From Actinomycetes bacterium (lineage in GTDB: Bacteria; Actinomycetota; Acidimicrobiia; Acidimicrobiales; Ilumatobacteraceae), in NCBI GenBank assembly GCA_029782355.1, contig JAKOUY010000031.1, positions 1-64,000 on the forward strand: a stretch of DNA of 64,000 nt, in the 5' to 3' direction. Position numbers and translations under genes: made by a program. Of this stretch, positions 1 through 8,363 are shown in pieces; position 1 is the first letter of the stretch, and each line of letters starts with the position of its first letter. Below the pieces are notes generated by a model that was given only the letters and a program-made list of their open reading frames with translations, was not told the DNA's origin and ran no database searches.

Positions 1-208
<208 letters not shown>

Positions 209-218
209 GCTGAGCACC

Positions 219-533
219 ATGGCACAGAGCATCCGCATCCGTCTCAAGGCGTTCGACCACGAGATCATCGATACCTCGACCCGCAAGATCGTCGAGACCG
301 TCACCCGCACGGCGGCGACCGTCCGCGGTCCCATCCCCCTGCCCACCGACAAGCACCGCTACACGGTGATCCGTGGGCCGCACATCGACAAGGACTCCCG
401 CGAGCACTTCGAGATGCGCGTCCACAAGCGGCTGATCGACATCATCGATCCCAACGCCAAGACCATCGACAGCCTGCAGCGCATCGAGCTGCCGGCCGGC
501 GTGGACATCGAGATCAAGATCCAGAACGTCTGA
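219..533 (+). CDS. rpsJ: Ribosomal protein S10
   Basis: The 104-residue product has the S10 landmarks: the [18 protein letters not shown] start, GPIPLPT, the [17 protein letters not shown] loop and the VDIEIKI end. S10 sits in the 30S head and is also the NusE factor in antitermination. The ATG at 219 gives the normal length; a longer reading frame open upstream overlaps tuf and is not needed. In most bacteria S10 begins the operon that continues with rplC. Here a strong hairpin follows at 540-576 and rplC is about 8.5 kb away, so rpsJ appears to be the last gene of a tuf transcript. Confidence 0.97.
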   Translation: MAQSIRIRLKAFDHEIIDTSTRKIVETVTRTAATVRGPIPLPTDKHRYTVIRGPHIDKDSREHFEMRVHKRLIDIIDPNAKTIDSLQRIELPAGVDIEIKIQNV

Positions 534-539
534 CGGCAC

Positions 540-576
540 CCGACGCCGGCAGACGGGAGCCGTCAGCCGGCGTCGG
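540..576. terminator. Long hairpin between convergent rpsJ and M23 lipoprotein genes
   Basis: The arms CCGACGCCGGC (540-550) and GCCGGCGTCGG (566-576) are perfect inverted repeats. Between them GACGG/CCGTC (552-556, 560-564) pairs again around a 3-nt loop, giving a nearly continuous 16-bp stem. It starts 6 bp after the rpsJ stop and overlaps the last codons of the convergent gene. There is no U-run, as is common in GC-rich actinobacteria. It is probably a bidirectional terminator. Confidence 0.75.
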
Positions 577-1396
577 CCACCGAGCCGGCGGGCATTGCCC
601 CGGCAGCCTCGGCGCAGGCGTTCGGCTCGGCCAGCTGCGCCAGGGCGACGGCGTCGGCCGGCGAACGCTGCTCGCCGTTGCGCCACGCCGTCAGGAAGTC
701 CTGCGGCCAGACCTTGCCGCGACGAACCGCCCACTCGCTGGTGGGGCACATCCACGAGAACCCGACATGGGTGTGGCAGGCGCTGTTGCGGGCGTTGCCG
801 GTCTGGCCCATCACCCCGAGCACCGTTCCCGGATCGAGGCGCGTGCCGGGTCGGACCGCCACCGAATCGAGATGGGCGAAGTAGTACCGCACCCCATCGA
901 CGCCCTGCATCGAGACGAACTTGCCACCCCGGGTCGCCGGGTCGTTGACCGTCGGATCCCAGTGGTCCTCGGTGCTGACCTCGGCCACCACCCCGCTGGT
1001 CGGGGCGACGACGGTGGCCCCGCAGCCGAAGACGTCGATGGCCGGATAGTCGTGGTGGGTGGAGCCGAAGCTGACCCGCTTGCCGGTGAACGGGAACGTG
1101 TACACCGGCGTGATCGGCACGGTCGGGGCGAGGGTGCCGGCGGTCGTGGCAGTGCCCGTGTCGTGCGCACCGGTGGTACGGGGAGGCGGGCCGGTCGTGG
1201 CCGGCGCCGGAGCGGTCACGGTCGTGGAGCGGCTGACGATCGACGGCGGCGCCGACGCCGTCGAGGGTCGGGACGGTTCGGCCGACGTGCGATCCGACGA
1301 GCAGGAGCCCAGTGCGAGGGCCAGACCCAGCGGCACGACGAGACCGGCCGATCGCCCGATACGGCGGCGGGTGGCTCGCTCGGTGCTCGGGCCCAT
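563..1396 (-). CDS. Lipoprotein with M23 (LytM-like) peptidase domain
   Basis: The 277-residue protein starts with a basic stretch and a hydrophobic segment ending in a lipobox (LALGSC, Cys about residue 32), so it should be a lipid-anchored exported protein. A Ser/Thr/Pro/Ala-rich linker runs to about residue 100. The C-terminal half is an M23-type domain: THHDYPAIDVFG supplies a His and an Asp zinc ligand, and CHTHVGF gives the His-x-His pair. M23 enzymes cleave peptidoglycan cross-bridges or stem peptides; the substrate here is not predictable. The ATG at 1396 sits 6 nt after a TATGGT -10 element, so the mRNA is probably leaderless and shares its promoter region with the divergent gene at 1414. 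Confidence 0.8.
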   Translation of the reverse strand: MGPSTERATRRRIGRSAGLVVPLGLALALGSCSSDRTSAEPSRPSTASAPPSIVSRSTTVTAPAPATTGPPPRTTGAHDTGTATTAGTLAPTVPITPVYTFPFTGKRVSFGSTHHDYPAIDVFGCGATVVAPTSGVVAEVSTEDHWDPTVNDPATRGGKFVSMQGVDGVRYYFAHLDSVAVRPGTRLDPGTVLGVMGQTGNARNSACHTHVGFSWMCPTSEWAVRRGKVWPQDFLTAWRNGEQRSPADAVALAQLAEPNACAEAAGAMPAGSVADAG

Positions 1397-1413
1397 CGGA
1401 TTACCATACGGTC
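1397..1413. promoter_or_regulatory. Symmetric bidirectional leaderless promoter
   Basis: Only 17 bp separate the two divergent ATG codons. The plus strand reads TACCAT (1402-1407), 6 nt, ATG. The minus strand reads TATGGT (complement of 1403-1408), 6 nt, ATG. The two TANNNT -10 elements overlap by 5 bp in the palindrome TACCATA/TATGGTA and are equally spaced from their start codons, so transcription in both directions would start at or next to the A of ATG. Confidence 0.75.
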
Positions 1414-2490
1414 ATGATCCGGCGACGGGGGCGCACCATGGTGCTGCCCGTGGTGGCCATGCTGGTGGGAACCCTCGGTCAGACGGCTGCCGCCACCACC
1501 CTGCCGGCCACCTCGTGCGCGATGACCCCCGTGCCGCCGGCGGGATCACTGACCATCGTCCGTGACGGCCAGGTGCTCGAGCTCGACGGCGGCGTCGAGC
1601 GCTGCCTGCACCGGATCGGCCCCGACGAGGCCGGCCGGCCGGTGTGGTCGCCGGACGGGACCCGCCTGCTGCTGAACCCGGCCAGGATGCTGGCCGCCGA
1701 TGGCACGGTGGCGGACACCGGCTACCTGACGGCCAACGCCGGGGTGCACTGGTCGATGCCCACCGGCAAGTCGTTGATCGCCCCGGCCGTCAAGGATGGC
1801 CGTCTGCTGAAGCGCCTGGCCGGGAACGCCGCCAGCCGCCTGGACATCACCTTCGCCGAGCCGACCGATGCGGTCGCCTACCACCCGGCCGGCACGCACA
1901 TCTTCGCGTCCGGTGTCGGCCCACAGGGTCCGGGCCTGTACCTGGCGACGAATATCGGCAGGTCGCCGCGACTGCTCGCTGCGCTCCAGGACCCGGCGTC
2001 GCGCATCACCGAGATCGCCGCTCCGGTCGATGGCGCCTCGGTGGTGTTCGTCCACGACCACGGCGACCTGTCGCACCTCCATCGGCTGAGCCTGCCGGAC
2101 CTGACGTTGACCGATGCCGTGACCACTCCGTCGAAGCTCTCCCACGTGGTGCTCCTGGCGAGTGGTGACGTCGCCGTTCGCCAGGGGGACTGCGCCGGAC
2201 CGGGGACCACGGTGGTCAGCCGGGTCGACGGCTCGACACTCGACCTCGCCGGGGTGCTGCCCAGCACCTCCGTCCTGCCCGTCGGTGAGCTCGGCGGGCT
2301 GCTGGTGGTCGAGGTCCGTGATCCGGCGGTAGGTTGTGCCGGACCGGCCAGCGTGGCTCTCGTCGACCTGAACACCGAGCCACCGACGACGTCGACGGTG
2401 GCAGAGCTGGTCGACGCCGCCGCGGTCCGAGCGCCGACCCCGGCGGTGGGCGAGCTGCCGGGAGACATCAACTCCCAGGCGCCTGGTTGA
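1414..2490 (+). CDS. Secreted protein with TolB-like propeller motif, function unknown
   Basis: The product has 358 residues. The N-terminus (MIRRRGRTMVLPVVAMLVGTLG, then an Ala-rich cleavage region) is a signal peptide. A WSPDG motif near residue 70 (GRPVWSPDGTRLLL) is typical of TolB/WD40-type beta-propeller blades, and the rest is rich in short beta-prone segments with several scattered Cys that could pair outside the cell. No catalytic motif was recognised. The ATG at 1414 is chosen because it lies 6 nt after a TACCAT -10 element, which predicts a leaderless transcript. It is divergent from the M23 lipoprotein and may act with it in the envelope. Confidence 0.6.
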   Translation: MIRRRGRTMVLPVVAMLVGTLGQTAAATTLPATSCAMTPVPPAGSLTIVRDGQVLELDGGVERCLHRIGPDEAGRPVWSPDGTRLLLNPARMLAADGTVADTGYLTANAGVHWSMPTGKSLIAPAVKDGRLLKRLAGNAASRLDITFAEPTDAVAYHPAGTHIFASGVGPQGPGLYLATNIGRSPRLLAALQDPASRITEIAAPVDGASVVFVHDHGDLSHLHRLSLPDLTLTDAVTTPSKLSHVVLLASGDVAVRQGDCAGPGTTVVSRVDGSTLDLAGVLPSTSVLPVGELGGLLVVEVRDPAVGCAGPASVALVDLNTEPPTTSTVAELVDAAAVRAPTPAVGELPGDINSQAPG

Positions 2491-2554
2491 TGAGCGTGCT
2501 GCGGGCCCGGTCGGGCCCACCTCCCGCCACCACCCGATCGAGCTGCGTCCGTCG

Positions 2555-3541
2555 ATGATCGTCGACTGCGCCCACTACTGCGCCGGTGCCCGCCAAGGGG
2601 GCGTCCTGAGCATCGCCGAGGCCGGAGAGGTGGTCCGTGGCGTGCGTGCCGGCGAGCCCGCCGACGGCTTCGTCTGGCTCGGCCTGCGGACGCCGTCGCA
2701 CGAGGAGATGGCCGAGGTCTGCCGGGCGTTCGGGTTCCAGGTGGACATCGACGAGCTGCTCTCGCCGCACCGCCGGGCCGTGTTGTCGCGCTCGGGCAAC
2801 CTCAGCGTGCTCCACCTGCGCACCGCGGAGTACGACGACGCCGCCGAGGAGGTCACCGTGGGCGAGCTGACCCTGGTGGCGGAACCGCGATTCCTGGTCA
2901 CCATCCGGTACGGCGACGCCTCACCGCTGTCCCACGCCCGTGGCGAGCTGGAGCACCAGCCCGACCTGCTGGACGAGGGGGTCACCTCGGCCGTCGTCAC
3001 CGTCGTCGGGGCGGTGATCGAGTCGTACCGCCCGGCCCTCGACGGCTTCGAGAAGGACGCCGTGGAGGTCGAGCGCGAGGTGCTGTCCGAGAGCCGGCAG
3101 CGCCCGGTGCGCCGGCTGCTGAACCTGTCCCGCCAGGTGCGCGAGCTGCATCTGGCCGTCGAAGCGATGGAGGAGCCGCTGGTCCAGCTGGCCCGCCACC
3201 GCCATCTGGGATGGACGGGGGCGACCCTCGACGAGCTGCGCCTGTCGATCTCCCTCGTCCAGCGGGTGGTCGCCCGCACCGAGTCGCTCGCCGGGCTCCT
3301 GGCCTCGGCGCACTCGGCGAACATGGCCCAGGTCTCCGCCCAGCAGAACGACGACATGCGCCGGATCTCGGCCTGGGTGGCCATCGCCGCGGTGCCGACG
3401 ATGATCGCTGGGATCTACGGGATGAACTTCGACTCGATGCCCGAGTTGCGCTCCCGGTGGGGCTATCCGATCGTGCTGGCGGTGATGGTCACCGCGTGCG
3501 TGCTGCTGTACCGCTCGTTCCGCCGTCGCGGTTGGCTGTGA
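2555..3541 (+). CDS. corA: CorA-family divalent cation (Mg2+/Co2+) transporter
   Basis: The 328-residue protein has the CorA layout: a cytosolic alpha/beta N-terminal domain, a long charged helix (about 150-240) and two C-terminal transmembrane helices. The first ends in the signature YGMNF (GMN pore motif, about residue 294) and the second (YPIVLAVMVTACVLLY) is followed by a basic tail. CorA proteins form pentamers that admit Mg2+ and sometimes Co2+ or Ni2+. The gene ends 10 bp from the convergent OB-fold gene. It belongs to a block of ion-transport genes between rpsJ and rplC. The promoter was not identified. Confidence 0.9.
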   Translation: MIVDCAHYCAGARQGGVLSIAEAGEVVRGVRAGEPADGFVWLGLRTPSHEEMAEVCRAFGFQVDIDELLSPHRRAVLSRSGNLSVLHLRTAEYDDAAEEVTVGELTLVAEPRFLVTIRYGDASPLSHARGELEHQPDLLDEGVTSAVVTVVGAVIESYRPALDGFEKDAVEVEREVLSESRQRPVRRLLNLSRQVRELHLAVEAMEEPLVQLARHRHLGWTGATLDELRLSISLVQRVVARTESLAGLLASAHSANMAQVSAQQNDDMRRISAWVAIAAVPTMIAGIYGMNFDSMPELRSRWGYPIVLAVMVTACVLLYRSFRRRGWL

Positions 3542-3551
3542 GCGATCGGCC

Positions 3552-3899
3552 CTAGCTCGACGCCGACCGGGGCAGCAGGGTGTACACGGGATTGACGAAC
3601 TCGAGGGTCCCGCCGCGATTGAACGCCACGCCCTCGACCAGCAGTCTCCGCCCGAGGGTGATGCCGCCGATGGCCCGCCGCCCGGTCCAGACCACCAGCG
3701 CCTTGCCGGTCGTGTCCTGCAGCGTGACCGTCAGGGCCGGGATGCCGTGGCCGGGACGGGTCTTCATCCGAGCCACCTCGCCGACGATGCGGACCCGCTG
3801 GCGGGCCTGCAACTCGCCGAGTGGCGTGACCTGACCGACCTCGACCTCGGGTTCGTCGTCGACGATCGTGCCGGACTTGCTGCGACGGAGCAGGCCCAT
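3552..3899 (-). CDS. OB-fold nucleic-acid-binding protein of the ceoBC cluster
   Basis: The 115-residue protein contains one OB-fold: VTPLGELQARQRVRIVGEV, then ALTVTLQDTTGKALVVWTGRR and a RLLVEG strand, the order typical of RecG/aspRS-like OB domains. The ATG at 3899 overlaps the TGA of the upstream gene by one base (TGATG). Small OB-fold proteins are found next to ceoB/ceoC in mycobacteria too, which supports the assignment as a conserved neighbour. Its role in potassium handling is unknown. Confidence 0.7.
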   Translation of the reverse strand: MGLLRRSKSGTIVDDEPEVEVGQVTPLGELQARQRVRIVGEVARMKTRPGHGIPALTVTLQDTTGKALVVWTGRRAIGGITLGRRLLVEGVAFNRGGTLEFVNPVYTLLPRSASS

Positions 3900-4576
3900 C
3901 AGCCCACCAGCGCCTGGCGGACGACCTGGTCGGCCTCGTCGCCCTCGCCGGACACCAGGACCAAGACCTCGTCGCCGCTCTGCAGCACGGTGTCCAGGCG
4001 GGGCACGACCACGTGACCGGCCCGGACGATGGCCACCACGGCCGACTCGCGCGGGAACCCGGCGTCGCGGATCTCCTTGCCGATCGCGGGGGAGGACTCG
4101 GCGAGGGTGACCTCGTCGAGCCGGGCCCGGCCGCCCTCGAGCGACAGCAGGCGGACCAGCGAACCGACGTTGACGGCCTCCTCGACCAGCGCGGTCAACA
4201 GATGCGGCGTGGACACCGAGACGTCGACCCCCCACATCTCGGTGAACATCCACTCGTTCTTCGGGTTGTTGACCCGGGCAACCACGCGGGGGACGGCGAA
4301 CTCCTGCTTGGAGAGCAGCGAGACGACCAGGTTGTCCTCGTCGTCGCCCGTGGCTGCGGCGACGACGTCGACCTCGTGGATGCCCACCTTGTCGAGGAAC
4401 GTCACCTCGCAGGCGTCGCCGAGGTACCAGGTGACGCCGTTGACCGGGCTGCGCTCGTCCTTGTCGCCCACCACGTTGGGGTCGTTGTCGACGATGGTCA
4501 CCTCGTGCCCGGACTGGACCAGTTGCTGGGCCATGTGCTTGCCGACGCTGCCGGCGCCGGCGATCAACACCTTCAT
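3899..4576 (-). CDS. ceoC: TrkA-type potassium uptake regulatory subunit CeoC
   Basis: The 225-residue protein has an N-terminal RCK/TrkA-N Rossmann domain (MKVLIAGAGSVGKHMAQQL, then VDND for the ribose contact), followed by a TrkA-C region (about 140-220). Such subunits bind NAD(H) or nucleotides and gate K+ transporters. Actinobacteria typically carry two adjacent single-domain TrkA proteins, CeoB and CeoC, instead of one fused TrkA. The start overlaps the stop of ceoB by one base, so the pair is translationally coupled. The partner is probably the APC-type permease immediately upstream. Confidence 0.87.
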   Translation of the reverse strand: MKVLIAGAGSVGKHMAQQLVQSGHEVTIVDNDPNVVGDKDERSPVNGVTWYLGDACEVTFLDKVGIHEVDVVAAATGDDEDNLVVSLLSKQEFAVPRVVARVNNPKNEWMFTEMWGVDVSVSTPHLLTALVEEAVNVGSLVRLLSLEGGRARLDEVTLAESSPAIGKEIRDAGFPRESAVVAIVRAGHVVVPRLDTVLQSGDEVLVLVSGEGDEADQVVRQALVG

Positions 4577-5244
4577 CAGTGCGTCCCCCCGTCGTGGTCG
4601 TGGAACATCTTGGCCAGCTTGTCGACGTCGTCGGTGGCGATCATCACGTGGACGCGGTCACCCTCCTGCAGCAGCGTCGAGCGCTCGCTGATCCGCTGGG
4701 CACCGTTGCGCGAGATGAGCACGATCTTGCCGCCCACCGCGGCCTGGATGTCGCCCGCCGACTTGCCGGCTCCTTCGGGCGGCACCACCTGCTCGACCAG
4801 CACGAACGTCGCCGAGGGGTCGGTCCAGGTCGGCTGCAGCGACTCCGGCAGCAGCTTGCGCATCACCCGTGCCGCGGTCCAGGCCACCGAGGCGACCGTG
4901 GTGATGCCGAGGCGCTCGTAGATCTGGGCCCGCTTCGGGTCGTAGATCCGGGCGACCACGTTCTCGACGCCGAAGGTCTCCCGGGCGACACGGGCGATCA
5001 TGATGTTCGAGTTGTCGCCGCTGGTCACTGCGGCGAGCGCGACGTCGGCCTGCTCGATGCCCGCTTCGCGCAGGACGTCGCGGTCGAAGCCGACGCCCTG
5101 CACCGTGGTGCCGGCGAAGTTCGGGCCGAGCCGGCGAAACGAGTCGCGCTTGCGGTCGACGACGCAGACGGTGTGCCCGTGGTCGATGAGGTCGGCGGCG
5201 ATGGTCGAACCGACCCGCCCGCAGCCGACGACGATAATGTGCAT
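4576..5244 (-). CDS. ceoB: TrkA-type potassium uptake regulatory subunit CeoB
   Basis: This 222-residue paralogue of CeoC starts with MHIIVVGCGRVGSTIAADL, a Rossmann GxGxxG NAD-binding motif, followed by VDRKRDSF. The C-terminal part (about 135-215) is the TrkA-C ligand-binding domain. It ends in HDHDGGTH, a His-rich tail not needed for the fold. The ATG has a good Shine-Dalgarno, AGGAGA, 6 nt upstream, which lies in the 9-bp gap after the permease gene. Permease-ceoB-ceoC-OB thus looks like one operon read on the minus strand. Confidence 0.88.
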   Translation of the reverse strand: MHIIVVGCGRVGSTIAADLIDHGHTVCVVDRKRDSFRRLGPNFAGTTVQGVGFDRDVLREAGIEQADVALAAVTSGDNSNIMIARVARETFGVENVVARIYDPKRAQIYERLGITTVASVAWTAARVMRKLLPESLQPTWTDPSATFVLVEQVVPPEGAGKSAGDIQAAVGGKIVLISRNGAQRISERSTLLQEGDRVHVMIATDDVDKLAKMFHDHDGGTH

Positions 5245-5253
5245 TCCACTCTC

Positions 5254-7122
5254 CTAGAACGTGATGTCGCCGGTCTCGGCCATGTGCGTGGGCACGGAGA
5301 CGACGACGGTGTGCGGCCGGTACAGCAGCTTGGCCTTCAAGGTCAGTGCGCTGCTGTTGTGCAGCCATTGGGTCTTCCACGACGTCACCAGCTCGGGGAT
5401 GATCACCGTGATGATGTCCCCCTCCTGCTCGGCGTCGAGCTCGTCGATGAACGCCAGGATCGGCTTGGCCAACTCCCGGTAGGGCGAGTACACGGCATGG
5501 AGGTCGATGTCGATGCCGTACGCCGCCCACTGACGCTCGAGCTCCTTGCGCTCCTCGTCGTCGCTGACCACCGTGACGGCCATCAGCCGATCGGGGTTCA
5601 GCGACTTGGCGTAGGTCAGGCCGTGCAGCACGCTCTTGTTCAGCCCGCCGACGAGCACGACCATGGTGTGGGTCTCGCGCGGCGCCCGGTAGTCGGGGGC
5701 GGCCACCACGGCGGCCTGGCTCTTGGCGTAGTGCCGGCCGATCGACTTGAACACGAGCACCATGATCGGGATCAGCGCCGCCGGGATCCAGGCCCCCTCG
5801 GTGAACTTGGAGACCACCACGATCAGGGCGATCGCCCCGGTGGCCAGGGCGCCGATGGCGTTGATGACCGCGCCGATCTGCCAGTGCGGTTCGCGCTCCT
5901 TGAAGTGGTGGACCACCATTCCGGTCTGGCTGAGGGTGAACCCGGTGAACACCCCGAAGGCGTACAGCGGGATCAGGGCGGAGATGTCGCCGTTGAACAC
6001 GACGATGAGCAGGGTGGCCACGCCGGCCAGGAACAGCACGCCGTTGCTGAACACCAGCCGGGCGCCGCGGTTGAAGAACTGGCGGGGGAGGAAGCCGTCG
6101 CGAGCGATGATCGAGGACAGGCGGGGGAAGTCGGCGTAGGCGGTGTTGGCCGCCAGGATCAGCACGGCGAACGTGGCGATCATCAGCATCCAGAACAGGA
6201 CGTTGCGCCCACCGAACAGGTACTCGCCGAGCAGACCGAGCCCGTTGCCGTCGGTGTCAGCGCGGTACGGGCGCAACCGCGACGCCAGGTAGGCGACGCC
6301 GAGGAAGCACCCGCCGAGGATGGTGGCCATCCAGGTGAGGGTGGTGGAGGCGTTCTTGGCCTCCGGCTTCTTGAACGCCGGCACCCCGTTGGAGATCGCC
6401 TCGACGCCCGACAGGGCCACCGCTCCGGACGAGAACGCCCGGGCCAGCATGTACAGCCCGAGACTGCCGGTCTGCTTGGACAACTCGGCAGCGTCCGTGC
6501 TCAGGATCTTCTCCGGGATCGGCCCGACGTGCTGGATCAGGATCCGGTAGAGCCCGGTCCCGATGAGGATCAGCACCATCAGGATGTAGAAGTACGTCGG
6601 TCCGGCGAAGGCCGCACCGGACTCCTTGACGCCACGCAGGTTGACCACGGTCATCAGCACCACACAGGCGACGCACAACGGCACCGCCCAGCTGTGATCG
6701 AGCTGGAACGCGGTGCGGATGGCCAGCACGCCACCGGCCACCGACACGGCAACGGTGAGGATGTAGTCGACGAGCAGTGACGCGCCGGCCACCAATGAGG
6801 GCACCTCGCCGAGGTTCTCCCGGCTGACGATGTACGCCCCGCCGCCCGACGGGTAGGCGTGGATCGTCTGGCGGTAGCTCATCGCCACGATGGCCAGCAG
6901 GACGGCCACGACGATGGCGATCGGGAACACCGAGCGGAAGGCCGTCGGGCCGACCTTGGCCTGCAGCAGGATGACGACCATGATCTCGTCGACCGCGTAG
7001 GCGGTGGACGAGATGGCGTCGGAGGCGAAGACCGGCAGGGCGATCTTCTTGCTCAGCCGCTGGTGGTGCTCGTCCGCGCTGGAGATCGGCTTGCCGATGA
7101 GGATCTGTTTCAGGCGTCCCAT
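5254..7122 (-). CDS. APC-family permease, KimA-like potassium transporter
   Basis: The 622-residue protein has an APC-superfamily core: about 12 hydrophobic helices to residue 460, then a cytosolic tail of about 150 residues. The N-terminus (ISSADEHHQRLSKKIALPVFASDAISSTAYA) is characteristic of the KUP/KimA-like branch. In Bacillus, KimA is a high-affinity K+ importer controlled by c-di-AMP. Here the gene is followed directly by the TrkA-type regulators ceoB and ceoC, so K+ transport is the likely job, although amino-acid transport cannot be excluded from sequence alone. A TAGCGT -10 element lies at 7144-7149, giving a short leader of about 15-20 nt without an obvious Shine-Dalgarno. Confidence 0.8.
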   Translation of the reverse strand: MGRLKQILIGKPISSADEHHQRLSKKIALPVFASDAISSTAYAVDEIMVVILLQAKVGPTAFRSVFPIAIVVAVLLAIVAMSYRQTIHAYPSGGGAYIVSRENLGEVPSLVAGASLLVDYILTVAVSVAGGVLAIRTAFQLDHSWAVPLCVACVVLMTVVNLRGVKESGAAFAGPTYFYILMVLILIGTGLYRILIQHVGPIPEKILSTDAAELSKQTGSLGLYMLARAFSSGAVALSGVEAISNGVPAFKKPEAKNASTTLTWMATILGGCFLGVAYLASRLRPYRADTDGNGLGLLGEYLFGGRNVLFWMLMIATFAVLILAANTAYADFPRLSSIIARDGFLPRQFFNRGARLVFSNGVLFLAGVATLLIVVFNGDISALIPLYAFGVFTGFTLSQTGMVVHHFKEREPHWQIGAVINAIGALATGAIALIVVVSKFTEGAWIPAALIPIMVLVFKSIGRHYAKSQAAVVAAPDYRAPRETHTMVVLVGGLNKSVLHGLTYAKSLNPDRLMAVTVVSDDEERKELERQWAAYGIDIDLHAVYSPYRELAKPILAFIDELDAEQEGDIITVIIPELVTSWKTQWLHNSSALTLKAKLLYRPHTVVVSVPTHMAETGDITF

Positions 7123-7195
7123 ATGTTGCCGGAGGGCGAGATGACGCTATCCCAGCGCTGGGCCGGTCGCGTCAATCCCATCGGCCGTTCCCCGG

Positions 7196-8170
7196 TCAGC
7201 TGAGCCGGGCTGGTTCGTGACCGTGGTCGTCGGGTTGCGGGCGCCGCAGGCTGAACACGATGGCCGCGGTGAGCAGGGCGACGATGATGCCGAGGGACAC
7301 GAAGGTGTTCATGTGCCACCAGTGCGACACGGACATCTTCAACCCGACGAAGATCAGGATCGCCCCGAGCCCGTGGGAGAGGTAGTGGAACCGCTCGCGA
7401 GCGTCCGCCAGCAAGAAGTACATCGCTCGCAGCCCGAGGATGGCGAAGGCGTTGGACGAGAACACCAGGAAGGTCTCGTGGGACACCGCCAGGATGGCCG
7501 GCACGGAGTCGACGGCGAAGATCACGTCGGTGATCTCGACGACCACGAGGGCGGCCAGCAGCGGGGTGGCAGCTCGCCTGCCATCGATCCGAGTGAAGAA
7601 CCGCTGCCCGTCGAGCTGCTCGCTGACCGGCATGACCCGGCGAAGCAGTCCGAGCCCGCGTGCCGACTCGTCGTGGCCCTCGTCGGCCCGGTGGCGGATG
7701 ATCTTCAGCCCGGTGTAGACGAGGAACAGGCCGAACACGAGCAGCAGCCACCAGAACTTCGAGATCAGTGCCGTGCCGAGGACGATGAAGATCGCCCGGA
7801 ACACCAACGCCCCGAAGATGCCCCAGAACAGCACCCGGTGCTGATACTTCACCGGGATCGCCATCGTGGTGAAGAGCAGCGCCCAGACGAAGACGTTGTC
7901 GATGCTCAACGACTTCTCGATCAGGTACCCGCTGATGTACTCGCCGAAGGCCGCCCGACCGAACGTCGCCGCGACGATGCCGGCGAAGGCCAGCCCGCAG
8001 GCCACCCAGATCAGGGTCTCGGTGAGCGCCTCGCGGGTCGAGGGCGGGTGGGGGACTCGGTGGCGCCACAGGTCGACGGCCAGCATGACGGCGATGGCGG
8101 CGAGCAGGGCCAACCAGGCCCACAGGGGGACATCGAGGTTGACGAACGAGTCGCGGGAGGCACTGAGCAT
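7196..8170 (-). CDS. TerC/Alx-family membrane protein, probable Mn2+ exporter
   Basis: The 324-residue protein has about nine hydrophobic segments and the TerC hallmarks EKSLSIDNVFVWALLF and VVEITDVIFAVDSVPAILA, whose acidic residues in membrane helices are thought to bind metal. TerC/Alx proteins export manganese in several bacteria. The ATG at 8170 gives the usual length, with AAGGA 7 nt upstream. The gene sits downstream of a yybP-ykoY-type riboswitch (8225-8325), an RNA class that senses Mn2+ and commonly controls terC-family genes, so manganese-induced expression is strongly suggested. Confidence 0.9.
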   Translation of the reverse strand: MLSASRDSFVNLDVPLWAWLALLAAIAVMLAVDLWRHRVPHPPSTREALTETLIWVACGLAFAGIVAATFGRAAFGEYISGYLIEKSLSIDNVFVWALLFTTMAIPVKYQHRVLFWGIFGALVFRAIFIVLGTALISKFWWLLLVFGLFLVYTGLKIIRHRADEGHDESARGLGLLRRVMPVSEQLDGQRFFTRIDGRRAATPLLAALVVVEITDVIFAVDSVPAILAVSHETFLVFSSNAFAILGLRAMYFLLADARERFHYLSHGLGAILIFVGLKMSVSHWWHMNTFVSLGIIVALLTAAIVFSLRRPQPDDHGHEPARLS

Positions 8171-8196
8171 CGGAGGTTCCTTTCGACTGGCATGGC

Positions 8197-8216
8197 CCGG
8201 GGCGCGCACGCCCCGG
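8197..8216 (-). promoter_or_regulatory. Hairpin in the terC expression platform
   Basis: CCGGGGCG and CGCCCCGG form a perfect 8-bp stem around a 4-nt loop, between the riboswitch aptamer and the terC start codon. It could act as the terminator or ribosome-access switch of the riboswitch. There is no U-run, so the mechanism is open. Confidence 0.5.
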
Positions 8217-8224
8217 CGGACAAT

Positions 8225-8325
8225 CGAAGGTCTTGCCGCCCGCAGTGCGGGGGACGGGCCGGGTGGTGGACCACCGTGCTGACGACCTCGTCCTCGGGTT
8301 GGTTCCCGAGGGCTACTCCCCTTCG
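8225..8325 (-). ncRNA. yybP-ykoY (manganese) riboswitch upstream of terC
   Basis: Read on the minus strand, the RNA begins CGAAGGGGAGTAGC (from 8325) and ends GGCAAGACCTTCG (to 8225). These are the two conserved blocks of the yybP-ykoY family: GGGGAGUAGC in the first internal loop and GCAAGACC at the 3' side. The ends CGAAGG and CCTTCG close the P1 stem perfectly. A CTCGG/CCGAG hairpin and a GTCAGCACG segment, resembling the family's second loop, lie between. A TAGGGT -10 element at 8352-8357 puts the transcription start near 8345. Known members bind Mn2+ and turn on exporters. Recognition here is by eye from the consensus. Confidence 0.85.
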
Positions 8326-8363
8326 GACCCGGTCTCCCGGGTCGACCGGCAACCCTACCACGT

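Noticed and set aside
4579-6780. A 733-codon open frame on the plus strand across the ceoB and permease genes
   Set aside because: It is antisense to clear genes, rich in His, Asp, Gly, Val and Arg in the way GC-rich antisense frames are, and has no domain. The minus-strand genes explain the sequence.
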